Source of the DNA: Lachnospiraceae bacterium
GTDB taxonomy: Bacteria > Bacillota > Clostridia > Lachnospirales > Lachnospiraceae
NCBI GenBank assembly: GCA_029053015.1
Contig: JAIDHX010000019.1
Location: 1-64,000, forward strand
DNA: 64,000 nucleotides
Direction: 5' to 3'
Shown here: positions 54,726 to 63,596 of the stretch, piece after piece
Layout: every line of letters begins with the position of its first letter
Numbering within the stretch: position 1 is the first letter of the stretch
Made by a program: the position numbers and the translations under genes
The notes under the pieces: model-generated
Told to the model about the DNA's origin: nothing
What the model saw: the letters and a program-made list of their open reading frames with translations, nothing else
Database searches by the model: none

Positions 54726-54757
54726 GTGTCGAGGGTTCGAATTTCCCTCTCGCTACT
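54726..54757 (+). other. Right copy of the tRNA-Met 3' end (candidate att site)
   Basis: GTGTCGAGGGTTCGAAT-TT-CCCTCTCGCTACT matches the tRNA-Met 3' end at 30 of 32 positions. The rest of the tRNA is missing. A terminator-like hairpin (AAAAGCCCAAAA 54762-54773 with TTTTGGACTTTT 54787-54798, then T-run) follows, echoing the tRNA terminator. The 2.9 kb between the copies carries no integrase. Confidence 0.7.
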
Positions 54758-54968
54758 TTAGAAAAGCCCAAAAGCCTTGTAAAAGATTTTGGACTTTTTT
54801 GTTTGTAGGGCAATCTAAATGTATTTTTAAATTGGAACATATATGATTAAATGCAATGTAAAATTAAACGAATTACTAAAAATGTATTTCAAATTATGAC
54901 ATATTATGATAAAGTATATTGCAGAAATAAATTTAAATAAAATTTAAAAAAGTAAAAGGAGATAAAAT

Positions 54969-55409
54969 ATGAAAACTTGTCCGGAATGCGGAGAAATATT
55001 AGGTGACTCTATAAATGTCTGCTTTAAGTGCAGGTATGATTTTAAATATAAAAGAGTGATTACAAGTACTGAAGTTGCTGACCGACGTGAAGAACGGATT
55101 AAGCAGCAGAATAAACTAATTGAAGAAGCCAAATTAAGAGAAGAGCAGAAAGGAATACAATTAGCGAAAAATCCTCTTTTTGAGTACCAAGTGATTACTG
55201 TAGATGATTTGTCAACCGGACAAGCTGACCAAAGTAGTATTCAAAAAGTACTAAGTGAATGGTCAGAAAAAGGGTGGAGACTGCATACTATTTTTACAAA
55301 TGAAATTGGAAAGTCTTCAACAGCTGCTTCTATTGGAGGATTTGGAACTGGCACTAATGCGACTATAGATCAAACAATTCTGGTTTTTGAAAGATGTATT
55401 AAGGAATAA
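54969..55409 (+). CDS. Zinc-ribbon protein with DUF4177-like domain
   Basis: 146 residues, behind AAAAGGAG. Residues 1-24 are a zinc ribbon (CPECGEIL ... CFKCRYDF), followed by a charged helix (about 35-65) and a C-terminal domain (FEYQVITVDDL ... VLSEWSEKGWRLHTIF ... TIDQTILVFER) like DUF4177, a small alpha/beta module of unknown function. Cytosolic. First of three neighbouring genes whose products begin with a zinc ribbon. Confidence 0.75.
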   Translation: MKTCPECGEILGDSINVCFKCRYDFKYKRVITSTEVADRREERIKQQNKLIEEAKLREEQKGIQLAKNPLFEYQVITVDDLSTGQADQSSIQKVLSEWSEKGWRLHTIFTNEIGKSSTAASIGGFGTGTNATIDQTILVFERCIKE

Positions 55410-55448
55410 ATTGTATAGTGGTTAATGTGTAAAGAGGCCACCATAATA

Positions 55449-55489
55449 AACAGCCCCAAATTAGACCTGAAATCTAACGAGGGGCTGTT
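55449..55489. terminator. Hairpin after the DUF4177-like gene
   Basis: AACAGCCCC/GGGGCTGTT with an inner TTAGA/TCTAA stem. There is no T-run downstream, so termination is uncertain. Confidence 0.5.
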
Positions 55490-55669
55490 AAAGAGTTGGT
55501 TAAATATCTTCTATTCAGTGGATTTAGATAACGTATAATGTATTTTGGGGTTTAGGTTCCTTTGGTTTTGCGAGGCATTAATGTTTGTAGATTGTTTTAT
55601 AAAATTGTGGAGAACAAATACTTAAGTATGGTATAATAAACACAAATATTTTTCTGGAGGAGAAGTGCT

Positions 55670-56806
55670 ATGGGATTGGTAGCGGCAAGGTGTACTCAGT
55701 GTGGTGCAAACATAGAAGTTGATGACACAAAAGAAGCAGGAATATGTAAGTTTTGCGGAACTGCTTTTATAACTGAAAAGGCGATAACGAGTTATAACAC
55801 ATATGTTACAAATAACTTTGCAGGTGCAAATATAAATGTTGTTGGTGGTGATATAAAAAATCTTCTTGAAATCGCTACTAATTCTTTAAATGGGGGAAAT
55901 GGGAAAGAAGCATTTGAATATGCTAATAAGGCATTGGAAATTAAAGCAGATTCTAGTGAAGCATGGATAATTAAAATGCGAGCATTGGAATATGTTGGGA
56001 CGATAGGTGATCCTAGAGTTGGAGAAGTTGTTACTTGTGGCAAAAGTGCCATACAATATGCCACTGACGAAAAAAAGGAAGAAGCAGAAAATGAGGTATA
56101 TAAATATTATTTATCAAGGGCGTTGTCATTATTAGTTATTGCCACAGAAAAAATCAATGATGTAACACAGTTAAAGCAAACCTTTCAAACGTTTGCAGTT
56201 GTTAGCGCATTAACAGCAGGGCAAAGAACAATGCAGGCAGATAGCGGGACGGTAAATTTAATGGAGGGATTGTCAAATAATGCCTTATTATTAAAACTAG
56301 CAGTTCCTAAAGAAAAAATATCTGATAGTGAGGAATACCAAAATCTTGTAAAAGCAGTTGCGAATCAATATGTTGAGTATTCAAAAGGATTAACTGAAAG
56401 ATATGCTATATATGGTACCAAATTATTAGATAATGCAGTCGAATCAAGAAGAAAAATATTAGGCTTTTTCAAAGATGGTTTAAGTGAGGAAAACAAAAAT
56501 ACGGTATCTGAAAATGAAATCAATAATGAAGCAACTAATAATGGCTGCTACATTGCCACTTGTGTATATGGTTCTTATGATTGTCCGCAAGTATGGACAT
56601 TAAGAAGATTTAGAGATTATACGCTTGATGAAACATGGTATGGCAGATTATTTATAAAATGTTATTATGCTATCAGTCCTACACTTGTTAAATGGTTTGG
56701 CGAAATGAAATGGTTTAAGAGTTTTTGGAAAACCCGGTTAGATAAAATGGTGCAGGCTCTACAAGAAAAAGGAGTGAGTGACGCCCGTTATCAAGATAAA
56801 TATTAA
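55670..56806 (+). CDS. Zinc-ribbon, TPR-like protein with CFI-box C-terminus
   Basis: 378 residues behind GGAGGAG. Zinc ribbon at 8-33 (CTQCGANIEV ... CKFCGTAF). Helical TPR-like part from about 65 (AFEYANKALEIKADSSEAWIIKMRALEYVG). The C-terminal module GCYIATCVYGSYDCPQVWTLRRFRDY ... WYGRLFIKCYYAISPTLVKWFG is the CFI-box type found at the end of many otherwise different bacterial proteins. The module's role is unknown. Cytosolic; not clearly in an operon. Confidence 0.8.
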   Translation: MGLVAARCTQCGANIEVDDTKEAGICKFCGTAFITEKAITSYNTYVTNNFAGANINVVGGDIKNLLEIATNSLNGGNGKEAFEYANKALEIKADSSEAWIIKMRALEYVGTIGDPRVGEVVTCGKSAIQYATDEKKEEAENEVYKYYLSRALSLLVIATEKINDVTQLKQTFQTFAVVSALTAGQRTMQADSGTVNLMEGLSNNALLLKLAVPKEKISDSEEYQNLVKAVANQYVEYSKGLTERYAIYGTKLLDNAVESRRKILGFFKDGLSEENKNTVSENEINNEATNNGCYIATCVYGSYDCPQVWTLRRFRDYTLDETWYGRLFIKCYYAISPTLVKWFGEMKWFKSFWKTRLDKMVQALQEKGVSDARYQDKY

Positions 56807-56926
56807 AATGGTTTGCAGCACGTCCTATATATTAAGTGCATAAAATTTTCAGATGGGGAACGCACTTTATTAGGAATTGCCAATGTAGTTAGACGAATAT
56901 AGAAAATATATTGTATGAGGTGCAAA

Positions 56927-57562
56927 ATGGCAATTATATGTTGTGTTTGCGGAAAGAAACAAAGCGGTTGGATCACGGATTATCCTTTGGGATCCGAGTT
57001 GGAAAATCACAGAATCTGCGCGGAGTGTGGAGAAAAATATCATAAGATACAAAATGCAAAGACATTGGAAGATGTTTCCGAAGAAATAAACTACTTTAAA
57101 GAGCAATTAGCGAAAGGTGGACAGGATGAAATAGTAAACCATTTTTTTGATTTATTATTTAAAGGCTTTGAAGCTGAGAAAACATTCATAGATGCAAATA
57201 CTATTATTGCAGAGCAAAGAGACAATGCAATTAGCAACATAATGGTGACTTCAGGATATGATTTTGAAGGCTATAAAATTACAAAATATTGCGATTTTAT
57301 TTCTGCCGAGGCGGTATTTGGCATGGGAATGTTTAAAACATTCTTGGCATCCGTATCAAGTATGACAGGAGCAGAATCAGAGGCATTTAACAAAAAAATA
57401 AAGGAAACAAAGGCAAAATCTATGTATGATATCAGAAAAAATGCCTTGGAACTTGGAGCAAATGCGATAATTGGATTGGATATTGATTTTTCTACCATAG
57501 CTTCTGACATGGTTGTGATTATTGCAAGTGGCACTGCAGTTATCATTGAGGAAACAAAATGA
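56927..57562 (+). CDS. Zinc-finger protein with YbjQ/UPF0145-like domain
   Basis: 211 residues from ATG 56927 with GAGGTG five bases upstream; ATG 56915 is also in frame. N-terminal zinc finger (CCVCGKKQSGW ... CAECGEKYH), a charged helix, then a YbjQ-type domain from about 95 (IMVTSGYDFEGYKITKYCDFISAEAVFGMG ... KNALELGANAIIGLDIDFSTI ... VVIIASGTAVII). YbjQ domains form pentamers; function unknown. A strong terminator follows. Confidence 0.82.
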   Translation: MAIICCVCGKKQSGWITDYPLGSELENHRICAECGEKYHKIQNAKTLEDVSEEINYFKEQLAKGGQDEIVNHFFDLLFKGFEAEKTFIDANTIIAEQRDNAISNIMVTSGYDFEGYKITKYCDFISAEAVFGMGMFKTFLASVSSMTGAESEAFNKKIKETKAKSMYDIRKNALELGANAIIGLDIDFSTIASDMVVIIASGTAVIIEETK

Positions 57563-57564
57563 AA

Positions 57565-57607
57565 GGGAGCAGCCGTTATACTTTAGCGGCTGCTCCCTGT
57601 TTTTTTA
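57565..57607 (+). terminator. Strong intrinsic terminator
   Basis: GGGAGCAGCCG (57565-57575) and CGGCTGCTCCC (57587-57597) form an 11-bp stem, followed by TGTTTTTTT. Confidence 0.92.
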
Positions 57608-57623
57608 TTTATGGGTCAATTTA

Positions 57624-58958
57624 TCATATCGAGTCGCTGCGTCTTTTCCATTTTCCAAATAAAGTCTTTTTATAGCGTCCAAGGGCTTCAGAAGCGCCCG
57701 CAATCTTTTTGTCAGCAGCTTTTTGATAGCAGGATATCGCCATCGGAATATCTTCGGGTACGCCTACCGCCTTATCATACATATCGCCAAGGAACATCCA
57801 TGCCTGACCGCTGCCTGCCTGCGCTGCCTCCTCCAGAAGCCGTTTTCCACGAATTATATCAGTACCGGTGCCCTTGCCGTAGAGGCAGCAGTACCCCATA
57901 AGCTCCTTGGGGTAATTTTGATTTTTGTTTATCAGACCTCTCATCATGCGGACAGCCATCTCATAATTGGGTTCAACGCCATAGCCCCAGAAATAGCACT
58001 GCGCAAGATACCATGCGGCGGACGGATGACCGCCATGGAAAGCCTGTTCAAAGCAGCGGAAAGCTTCGTGATAGTCCCTCGTACAGCCCCAGCCATTGTA
58101 GTAGCAGCGTCCCGCATTATAGCTGCCGTACTCCTCACCTGCCTGCGCTGCCATATTGAAAAGCTGCAGTGCCTTTGCATCATCCTCAGCAGCGCCTTTG
58201 TTGCCGGATAAGTACACCATCCCCAGGTCAACGGCACAAACAGCATCGTTCTCTCTGACACCCTTCTCGCACCAGCGAATCGCATCGGCATGGCGGTTCA
58301 ACTTCTGATACTCCAGAACAAAAGAATGGTAATAGTCCCGCATATCCACCTTGCCATTCATGGTCTCTGCCCAGCGGAGCGCTTCTTCCGGATTCTTCGT
58401 CACACCATTTACACCATTACGCACGCTGTTGAAGGCGTTTCGGAAGGACGGGATGCAGCCCTGTTCCGATGAACGCCGGAACCACTTTAAAGCCTCGGCG
58501 GCATTTTCCTTTTCACATTTTGCAAAATTTTCATTTGACGGCTTCTGAAAATTAAGGAACATATCGCCCCAGAAATAAAACAGACCGATTGCATACTGCG
58601 CCATAGGCTCACCAGCATTTGCCATAGCCAGAGCCCCATTAAAAGCATCCTCCAGCGTTTCGGTCATCGCAGCCTTGATATCACCCTTCAAAATATCCAT
58701 ACGTTCTGCGCCCAGCACACAAAGGTCACTGCCTAACTCAATGCCCCGCTTAGACAGTTGTTTTGCTTTCCTGTCATCTTCCTTCACATTCCCATCACCC
58801 CAGCCATAGCATCTGGCAAGAAAATAGAAAGCGTGAGGCTCTTCATTTGCTACAGCTTGTTCCAGAAAGCGTATCCCTTCCGGAAATTTGGCAGGGTCTG
58901 CCTGAAAATAGAGCAGCCGAAGCCCTTTGCACAAAGTATCTGAATAATAACGTTCCAT
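57624..58958 (-). CDS. SEL1-like repeat protein
   Basis: 444 residues, cytosolic, built of about eight SEL1 (TPR-like) repeats of 36 residues: PHAFYFLARCYGWGDGNVKEDDRKA, EYGSYNAGRCYYNGWGCTRDYHEAFRCFEQA, PSAAWYLAQCYFWGYGVEPNYEMAVRM, GQAWMFLGDMYDKAVGVPEDIPMAISCYQKA. Such solenoids are protein-binding scaffolds; the partner is unknown. GAGGACCTACAAG precedes the ATG. Much less AT-rich than its neighbours. A collapsed second copy with the same upstream region lies at 52660-52880. Confidence 0.9.
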   Translation of the reverse strand: MERYYSDTLCKGLRLLYFQADPAKFPEGIRFLEQAVANEEPHAFYFLARCYGWGDGNVKEDDRKAKQLSKRGIELGSDLCVLGAERMDILKGDIKAAMTETLEDAFNGALAMANAGEPMAQYAIGLFYFWGDMFLNFQKPSNENFAKCEKENAAEALKWFRRSSEQGCIPSFRNAFNSVRNGVNGVTKNPEEALRWAETMNGKVDMRDYYHSFVLEYQKLNRHADAIRWCEKGVRENDAVCAVDLGMVYLSGNKGAAEDDAKALQLFNMAAQAGEEYGSYNAGRCYYNGWGCTRDYHEAFRCFEQAFHGGHPSAAWYLAQCYFWGYGVEPNYEMAVRMMRGLINKNQNYPKELMGYCCLYGKGTGTDIIRGKRLLEEAAQAGSGQAWMFLGDMYDKAVGVPEDIPMAISCYQKAADKKIAGASEALGRYKKTLFGKWKRRSDSI

Positions 58959-59478
58959 GTCTTGTAGGTCCTCCTCGCGGTATTGTGACTTTAGGAAAAG
59001 TATATATCATTTTGGAGGGGATTACAACTGGGGGAGGGGCGAAGTGTTTCACACATATACAATATTGGCTTTCTATAAATACAAAAGGAAATTGTGGGTA
59101 TGTATGGAAAAGCGGTAGAACGAAGGTTTTGTGATTGTGTGTCGACAAAAATCGACAAAAAATTACATTTAAACATGCGATTTATTACATTTAGCGTATA
59201 CATGCTGAAAAAGTGCTATATTAATAACAACAAATTGTTACATAAAACGAGAAAATGTATAGACCGAATAAGCTTATGTCATTATGCTCCGTTGCCAGGC
59301 TCCTCAATTTATGAAGAGACTTTTTTTAATGGAAGGGAAAGCGTTGAGTTGGGCGATAGGAGCATTCCTGTAATTCAGAAATAACGCCAATAGATAAAAA
59401 GAAACCTCGTAGTAAAATAAGAGTGTTCATCTTGGCGAATGAACAAAAACACTTTTAATCAAACGGAGGTTTCTGACG
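58959..59478. other. Intergenic stretch with IS110 left flank
   Basis: No gene is seen. 58959-59036 is the SEL1 gene leader, repeated at 52799-52880. At 59142-59161 TCGACAAAAA occurs twice in tandem. At 59402-59472 AAACCTC and GAGGTTT enclose a stem GTTCAT (59424) / ATGAAC (59439) just before the transposase start, where IS110 elements encode their bridge RNA; that role is only a guess here. Confidence 0.4.
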
Positions 59479-60825
59479 ATGAATGTAACACAGAATGACA
59501 GATTAAAGCAAGTAACATCTGACATTTTGGTAGTTGGTGTTGATGTTGGATCCAGACCCACTTCGGCAGGGTGTTTGACTGAGGGGGATTTGAACTCTCC
59601 CGTAGGGTATTTTAGTTCAGTAACACTGGAATGGGCTTCCTTAGGTGGACAGAGGAACTCATGAATAAGACCGGGATGAAAAAGGTTATCGTTGGCTGCG
59701 AGCCTACCGGCTGCTACTGGCTTACCTTCCAGAAGTTTTTACAGGAACATGGAGTGTAGCTTGTGACAGTCAATCCGTTTACGGTAAACAGGAGCATGGA
59801 ATTGGACGACAACAGTCCTGAAAAGAGTGATCTGAAAGCCCCCAAGACCATTGCTTTACTTGTGAAAGATGGAAGGTTTTCAACGTCGTATTCGCTGGGC
59901 GGGGTTTATACCGAGATCAGGGAGGCTTCCGTATGCAGGGATCAGATCATGAAATAGCATGTGGGGCTGTCCAATCAGATACAGGGCTGGCTCCAGAAGT
60001 TCTTACCAGAGTATTTGGAGTGTTATGCGGATTGGAACTCAACCAGCGGATTAATGCTTTTAAAAGAAGCCACTCCCACAGGATATCCTAAAAATCGGAG
60101 CAGGAGGGATCAACCAGATATGGCGAGAGGCAAAGGTGCGAGCAACAGGAATAAAGAGGGCGCAGACGCTGGTAGAAGCTACACAGAACAGTGTAGGACT
60201 GGAAGCCGGAGAGGCAGGCTTGAGATATGGATTCTTGTAAATGACTACATTCTGAAAGCGGAGTAGCTTAAGAGACTTGATGAATATCTGGAAGAAAAAG
60301 TAAAAGAAGTACCAAACGTGGAGAAACTGCTCGCCATAAAAGGAGTAGGGCTGGGTACCGTGATTGGCTTTGTTGCAGAGGTTGGAGTATCAGGCGTTTC
60401 ACCGACCCGAAGCAGATACAGAAGCTTGCCGGATTAGAGATAGTCAAGAAAAGATTTGGCAAGAAGAAAGGGAGCCACGGATTAGCAAGAGGGGCAGAAG
60501 AAAACCGCGGAGAACAATGTACGAATCCGCAAGGGCACTGATCAACTGGAATTCGGCATTTCAAGGTGTATTTCTTTATTACCGGAACAGGGAAAGGAAT
60601 TCTCTTGGAGGAATGCAGGCGAAGATAGTGGTAGCCTGTAAAGCGATCACGATATTTTATGTAGTATTACAGACAAGCTGCGAGTTTGATGAAGAACGGT
60701 TCCGTAGGGATATCATTAGGCCGGAAGCAGCATAGCAGCAGGTGAATAAAGCACACTATACCAAGAAACATCCGCCAAGGGTTCGAGTGGTGCTGGATTA
60801 CAGGGGTGATCTCTAGGCAATGACA
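59479..60825 (+). pseudogene. Decayed IS110-family transposase
   Basis: Recognisable IS110 segments appear across different frames: ILVVGVDVGS (DEDD nuclease start), RWTEELMNKTGMKKVIVGCEPTGCYW, LVTVNPFTVNRSMELDDNSPEKSDLKAPKTIALLVKDGR, LKRLDEYLEEKVKEVPNVEKLLAIKGVGLGTVIGFVAEVG and TMYESARALINWNSAFQGVFLYYRNRE (C-terminal transposase_20 part). Several frameshifts (near 59555, 60080, 60240, 60390) and in-frame stops (TGA once, TAG at five places) make it non-functional. IS110 transposases are about 400 residues, as this would be. Confidence 0.88.
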
Positions 60826-61404
60826 AAGCAGAGCAAAGCCGTTATAGCATTTAAATAGGGAATAACCCTAGATAGGAGCAGAAACGGCATCCACTATGGA
60901 CGGGCTGGACGAAGAAATTTGGACTCTGTGTAAAAGCATCAAATGATCCTGTTAGACATGAGAGGTTAGCAGCCATAGGGAAGAATGGGACACGGAATCG
61001 CCTTCATAGAAAAAGGATGACGTTTTCATTTGTGTATCTTTCTGACTGGAAAACGAAGTGCATTGTACCTGAAATGACGCAGTTTTTGCCCATTAACAAA
61101 TGCGGAGTTATTGTTGTAACTTTATAAACCATTGCATGAATAGCTAAAATATAGGTTTTTTTGTGCAAAATAAATAAGAAAGTATAGAGAGAATAATGTT
61201 AGCAGAAGAAGATATTATAAAACAAGTGGTGAATTGGCACTATACCTGTGAAGAATTATTTTGAAGTTAGAAACATAAGGAAAAATATGCTTGTAAATTA
61301 TAGTGCAAAAATGGAAGTTGAACATATGGACAAAATAATGTCTTCAGAAAAATTAATACTGAAACTAAAGTTTTTTTATCTGCATATATTAGAGGTGGTG
61401 CAAA
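60826..61404. other. Gene-free debris after the transposase remnant
   Basis: No convincing gene. The first 200 bases have the higher GC of the transposase remnant and are probably its right flank. From about 61090 the DNA becomes AT-rich with short fragments only (for example 22 codons at 61196). Confidence 0.45.
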
Positions 61405-62030
61405 AAAAATTTTAATCAAGTTAAAATTTTAGACATCGCATTAGATAAAGTAAAAGAAGATGATAAAATATTAACTATAGATGCAGATTGGATAAGTGAC
61501 TTTTGGGATAAAGCAAAAAATATTTCCAGTGAAGAAATTCAAAATATATGGGGAAGTGTTTTATATTTTAGTTTTGTGAATGGAACATGTACAAAAACAT
61601 TGCTAAACGCTCTATGTTTAATAGAAAAAGGGGTATATCTGATTTTGAGTTAATCAGAAAATTTACTTTTCAGCAGGCGCAAGATCCTATTAAAGTTTAT
61701 AATTGTATATATTTTATAGATGAAAGCAAAATGTATAAAGAATTAGGTTTGCATAAGTATAGTTTTCATTATCTTTCAACAATAGGATTAGTAGAATATG
61801 ACTGGAACCATAAATTTATTTTGCCAAAGCAAAAATTAGTTTTGAAATATGGAGATAGTATAGTAAAAATTAGAAGTGAAGAGAGATTGGAATATGGAAA
61901 TGTTAGTTTAACCTCAGATGGATCATTGTTACATAATGCTTTAAAACCAGTATATAATGAAGAGTATTTCAATTTTTACATAAGAAAATGTAAAGAAAGT
62001 AGCGAAACTGTTATTGCAGATAATTACTAA
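61405..62030 (+). pseudogene. Broken DUF2806-like gene
   Basis: One frame gives NQVKILDIALDKVKEDDKIL ... DADWISDFWDKAKNISSEEIQNIWGSVL and TKTLLNALCLIEKG, the usual DUF2806 core (DW...F...A...S.E.Q..W). After a frameshift near 61625 the adjacent frame continues with ISDFELIRKFTFQQAQDPIKVYNC to TAA at 62030. Sequence before 61405 holds more fragments in other frames. The second part alone (from 61587) would encode 147 residues. The family's function is unknown, and it often occurs in accessory regions. Confidence 0.7.
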
Positions 62031-62102
62031 TTGATTTAGCAATGAAATGTTGCGTTTATTTGATGAATATTTGGGTTAGATTATTAATGGAGGAATTTTG
62101 CA

Positions 62103-62843
62103 ATGGGGCGTAAGCAGGTATTATATGGCGGTGGGTATAAAGAGATTAGTAAATATCCTTTAGAATTAAAAAGGAAAAAATGGTTATTGTCTTATAATGA
62201 TTTATATTATTTATGTGTTAATAAACAGAAAAATCAAATAGAAAAAGAAATAATTGAAATAGAAGAGAAAATTGGATATTTGGAATCGAAAGGGAATGAT
62301 GTCGAAATTGTTTGAAAAGTATGTTCTGCTTTTCTGGCTATACTAATTCCAATATCTGCTTTTATTAGTTTTGATACAATAGAAAAATTAGTTGAGATTG
62401 ACAATAATATATTAAAACTTTTATTTATTGGTGGAGTTATAATAGTTTATTTATTTTTTGTTTCATTATTTGTATCTTTTATTAATATACAGAATGCAAA
62501 ACTATATAATTATAATTTATATAAGAGGGTATCGATAGAATTACATAAAGTTAAAGATAAAGAAGAAAAAAGCAAAAAACATAATATGAACAAAGAAAAA
62601 AGGAAAACTGAAAATTTGCACATGATATTATCTATTATCTGGAAAAATATGATTTTTGCCTTGGTAAAAGAATTTCTAGTGATGAATTTGCATTCATTAT
62701 TAGAACGGCAGGATACAAACTTACTTTTAAAAATTGTAATTAATACCCCAGGACTGAGGTTTAGCCAGTCACAAGCATATATTATAATAGACAGAGATAA
62801 AATTAATAGGGAAATTAGAAATAAATATGATAAAGACAGGTAA
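62103..62843 (+). pseudogene. Two-TM membrane protein gene with one in-frame TGA
   Basis: A single frame runs from ATG 62103 to TAG-free end at 62843 except for TGA at 62313-62315. Before it: 70 residues (MGRKQVLYGGGYKEISKYPL ... coiled-coil EKEIIEIEEKIGYLE). After it: two membrane helices (SAFLAILIPISAFISF, ILKLLFIGGVIIVYLFFVSLFVSFI) and a charged tail. GGAGG precedes the start. The part after TGA is clearly coding-like, so it is one gene with a nonsense codon, or one whose TGA is read through. Family unknown. Confidence 0.65.
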
Positions 62844-62909
62844 AAAAATATATAAAAAATGATGAGTTGGATTGTAATAAAATTCTAGTTTAATGGAGGT
62901 GTGATTAAA

Positions 62910-63479
62910 TTGTCTAGTAAAGGAAATAACGAGAAATGAAATTTGTATGTATTGAGATATAATTACTCTAGTAATTACTATGTTGGAACTACTATAAACT
63001 TTGAAAGAAGAATGGAAGAACATTGGAAACAAACTTCAGCAAAAAGGGAATTATCAATATGGTCAGAAAAAAATAAATCAACAAAAGGTTTTCAATTTTA
63101 TTGGTTTAAAATTGAAAAGGAGGGTGTTGAACAGGGAGAAGCAGAACATTGTGAAAACCAGTTGGCTGAACAGCTTGTGCGAGAAATAAAAACATTAAAA
63201 GAAATCAACAATGAAGAGTTTAGTGAAGGAGGGCATGTAGGAAATGGACAATGTGTTGACAGAAAATATCGTGTTAATAAGATTAATGTTGGTGTTCCAA
63301 TTGATGAAAGAATTAAAAAATATTTAAAAAATTTAGAATTTTTGGATACAGAAAAAGGAAGATTTTCAATGAAATGTTGTAGAATCGGTTATGTTGAAGA
63401 ATATCATCACAATCAACGTAATAAAAGATGGAGAGAAGTTGAATTGGTGGAGTTTTTAAATGATAATAAAGAAAAATAA
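62910..63479 (+). pseudogene. GIY-YIG-domain gene with one in-frame TGA
   Basis: GGAGGTG is followed by TTG 62910 and nine codons (SSKGNNEK), then TGA at 62937-62939 and directly in frame NLYVLRYNYSSNYYVGTTINFERRMEEHW, the start of a GIY-YIG nuclease fold (YVL ... YYVGTT ... R...EH). About 180 residues follow, with YWFKIEKEGVEQGEAEHCENQLAEQL and a C-terminal part to 63479. A Trp at the TGA would suit the first strand. Restart at TTG 62943 has no good ribosome site. Without the TGA it would encode a complete small nuclease-like protein. Confidence 0.65.
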
Positions 63480-63596
63480 TAGTGTTTTTTGATTTGAAAA
63501 GTAACGATATTACTTAGAGAAGTGTAAACGCTTTATAAATATTAATATGAAAGTGAAATTTCATTGTGATAGGATAAAACTGAAGGTAAATAGAGT

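Noticed and set aside
59094..59384. A 96-codon frame between the SEL1 gene and the IS110 remnant
   Set aside because: No ribosome site and no coherent sequence pattern; it spans AT-rich spacer DNA.
59479..60825. Use of an alternative genetic code as the cause of stops in the transposase
   Set aside because: At least four frameshifts accompany the stops, so ordinary decay explains the sequence better. All intact genes around use standard stops and TGG for Trp.
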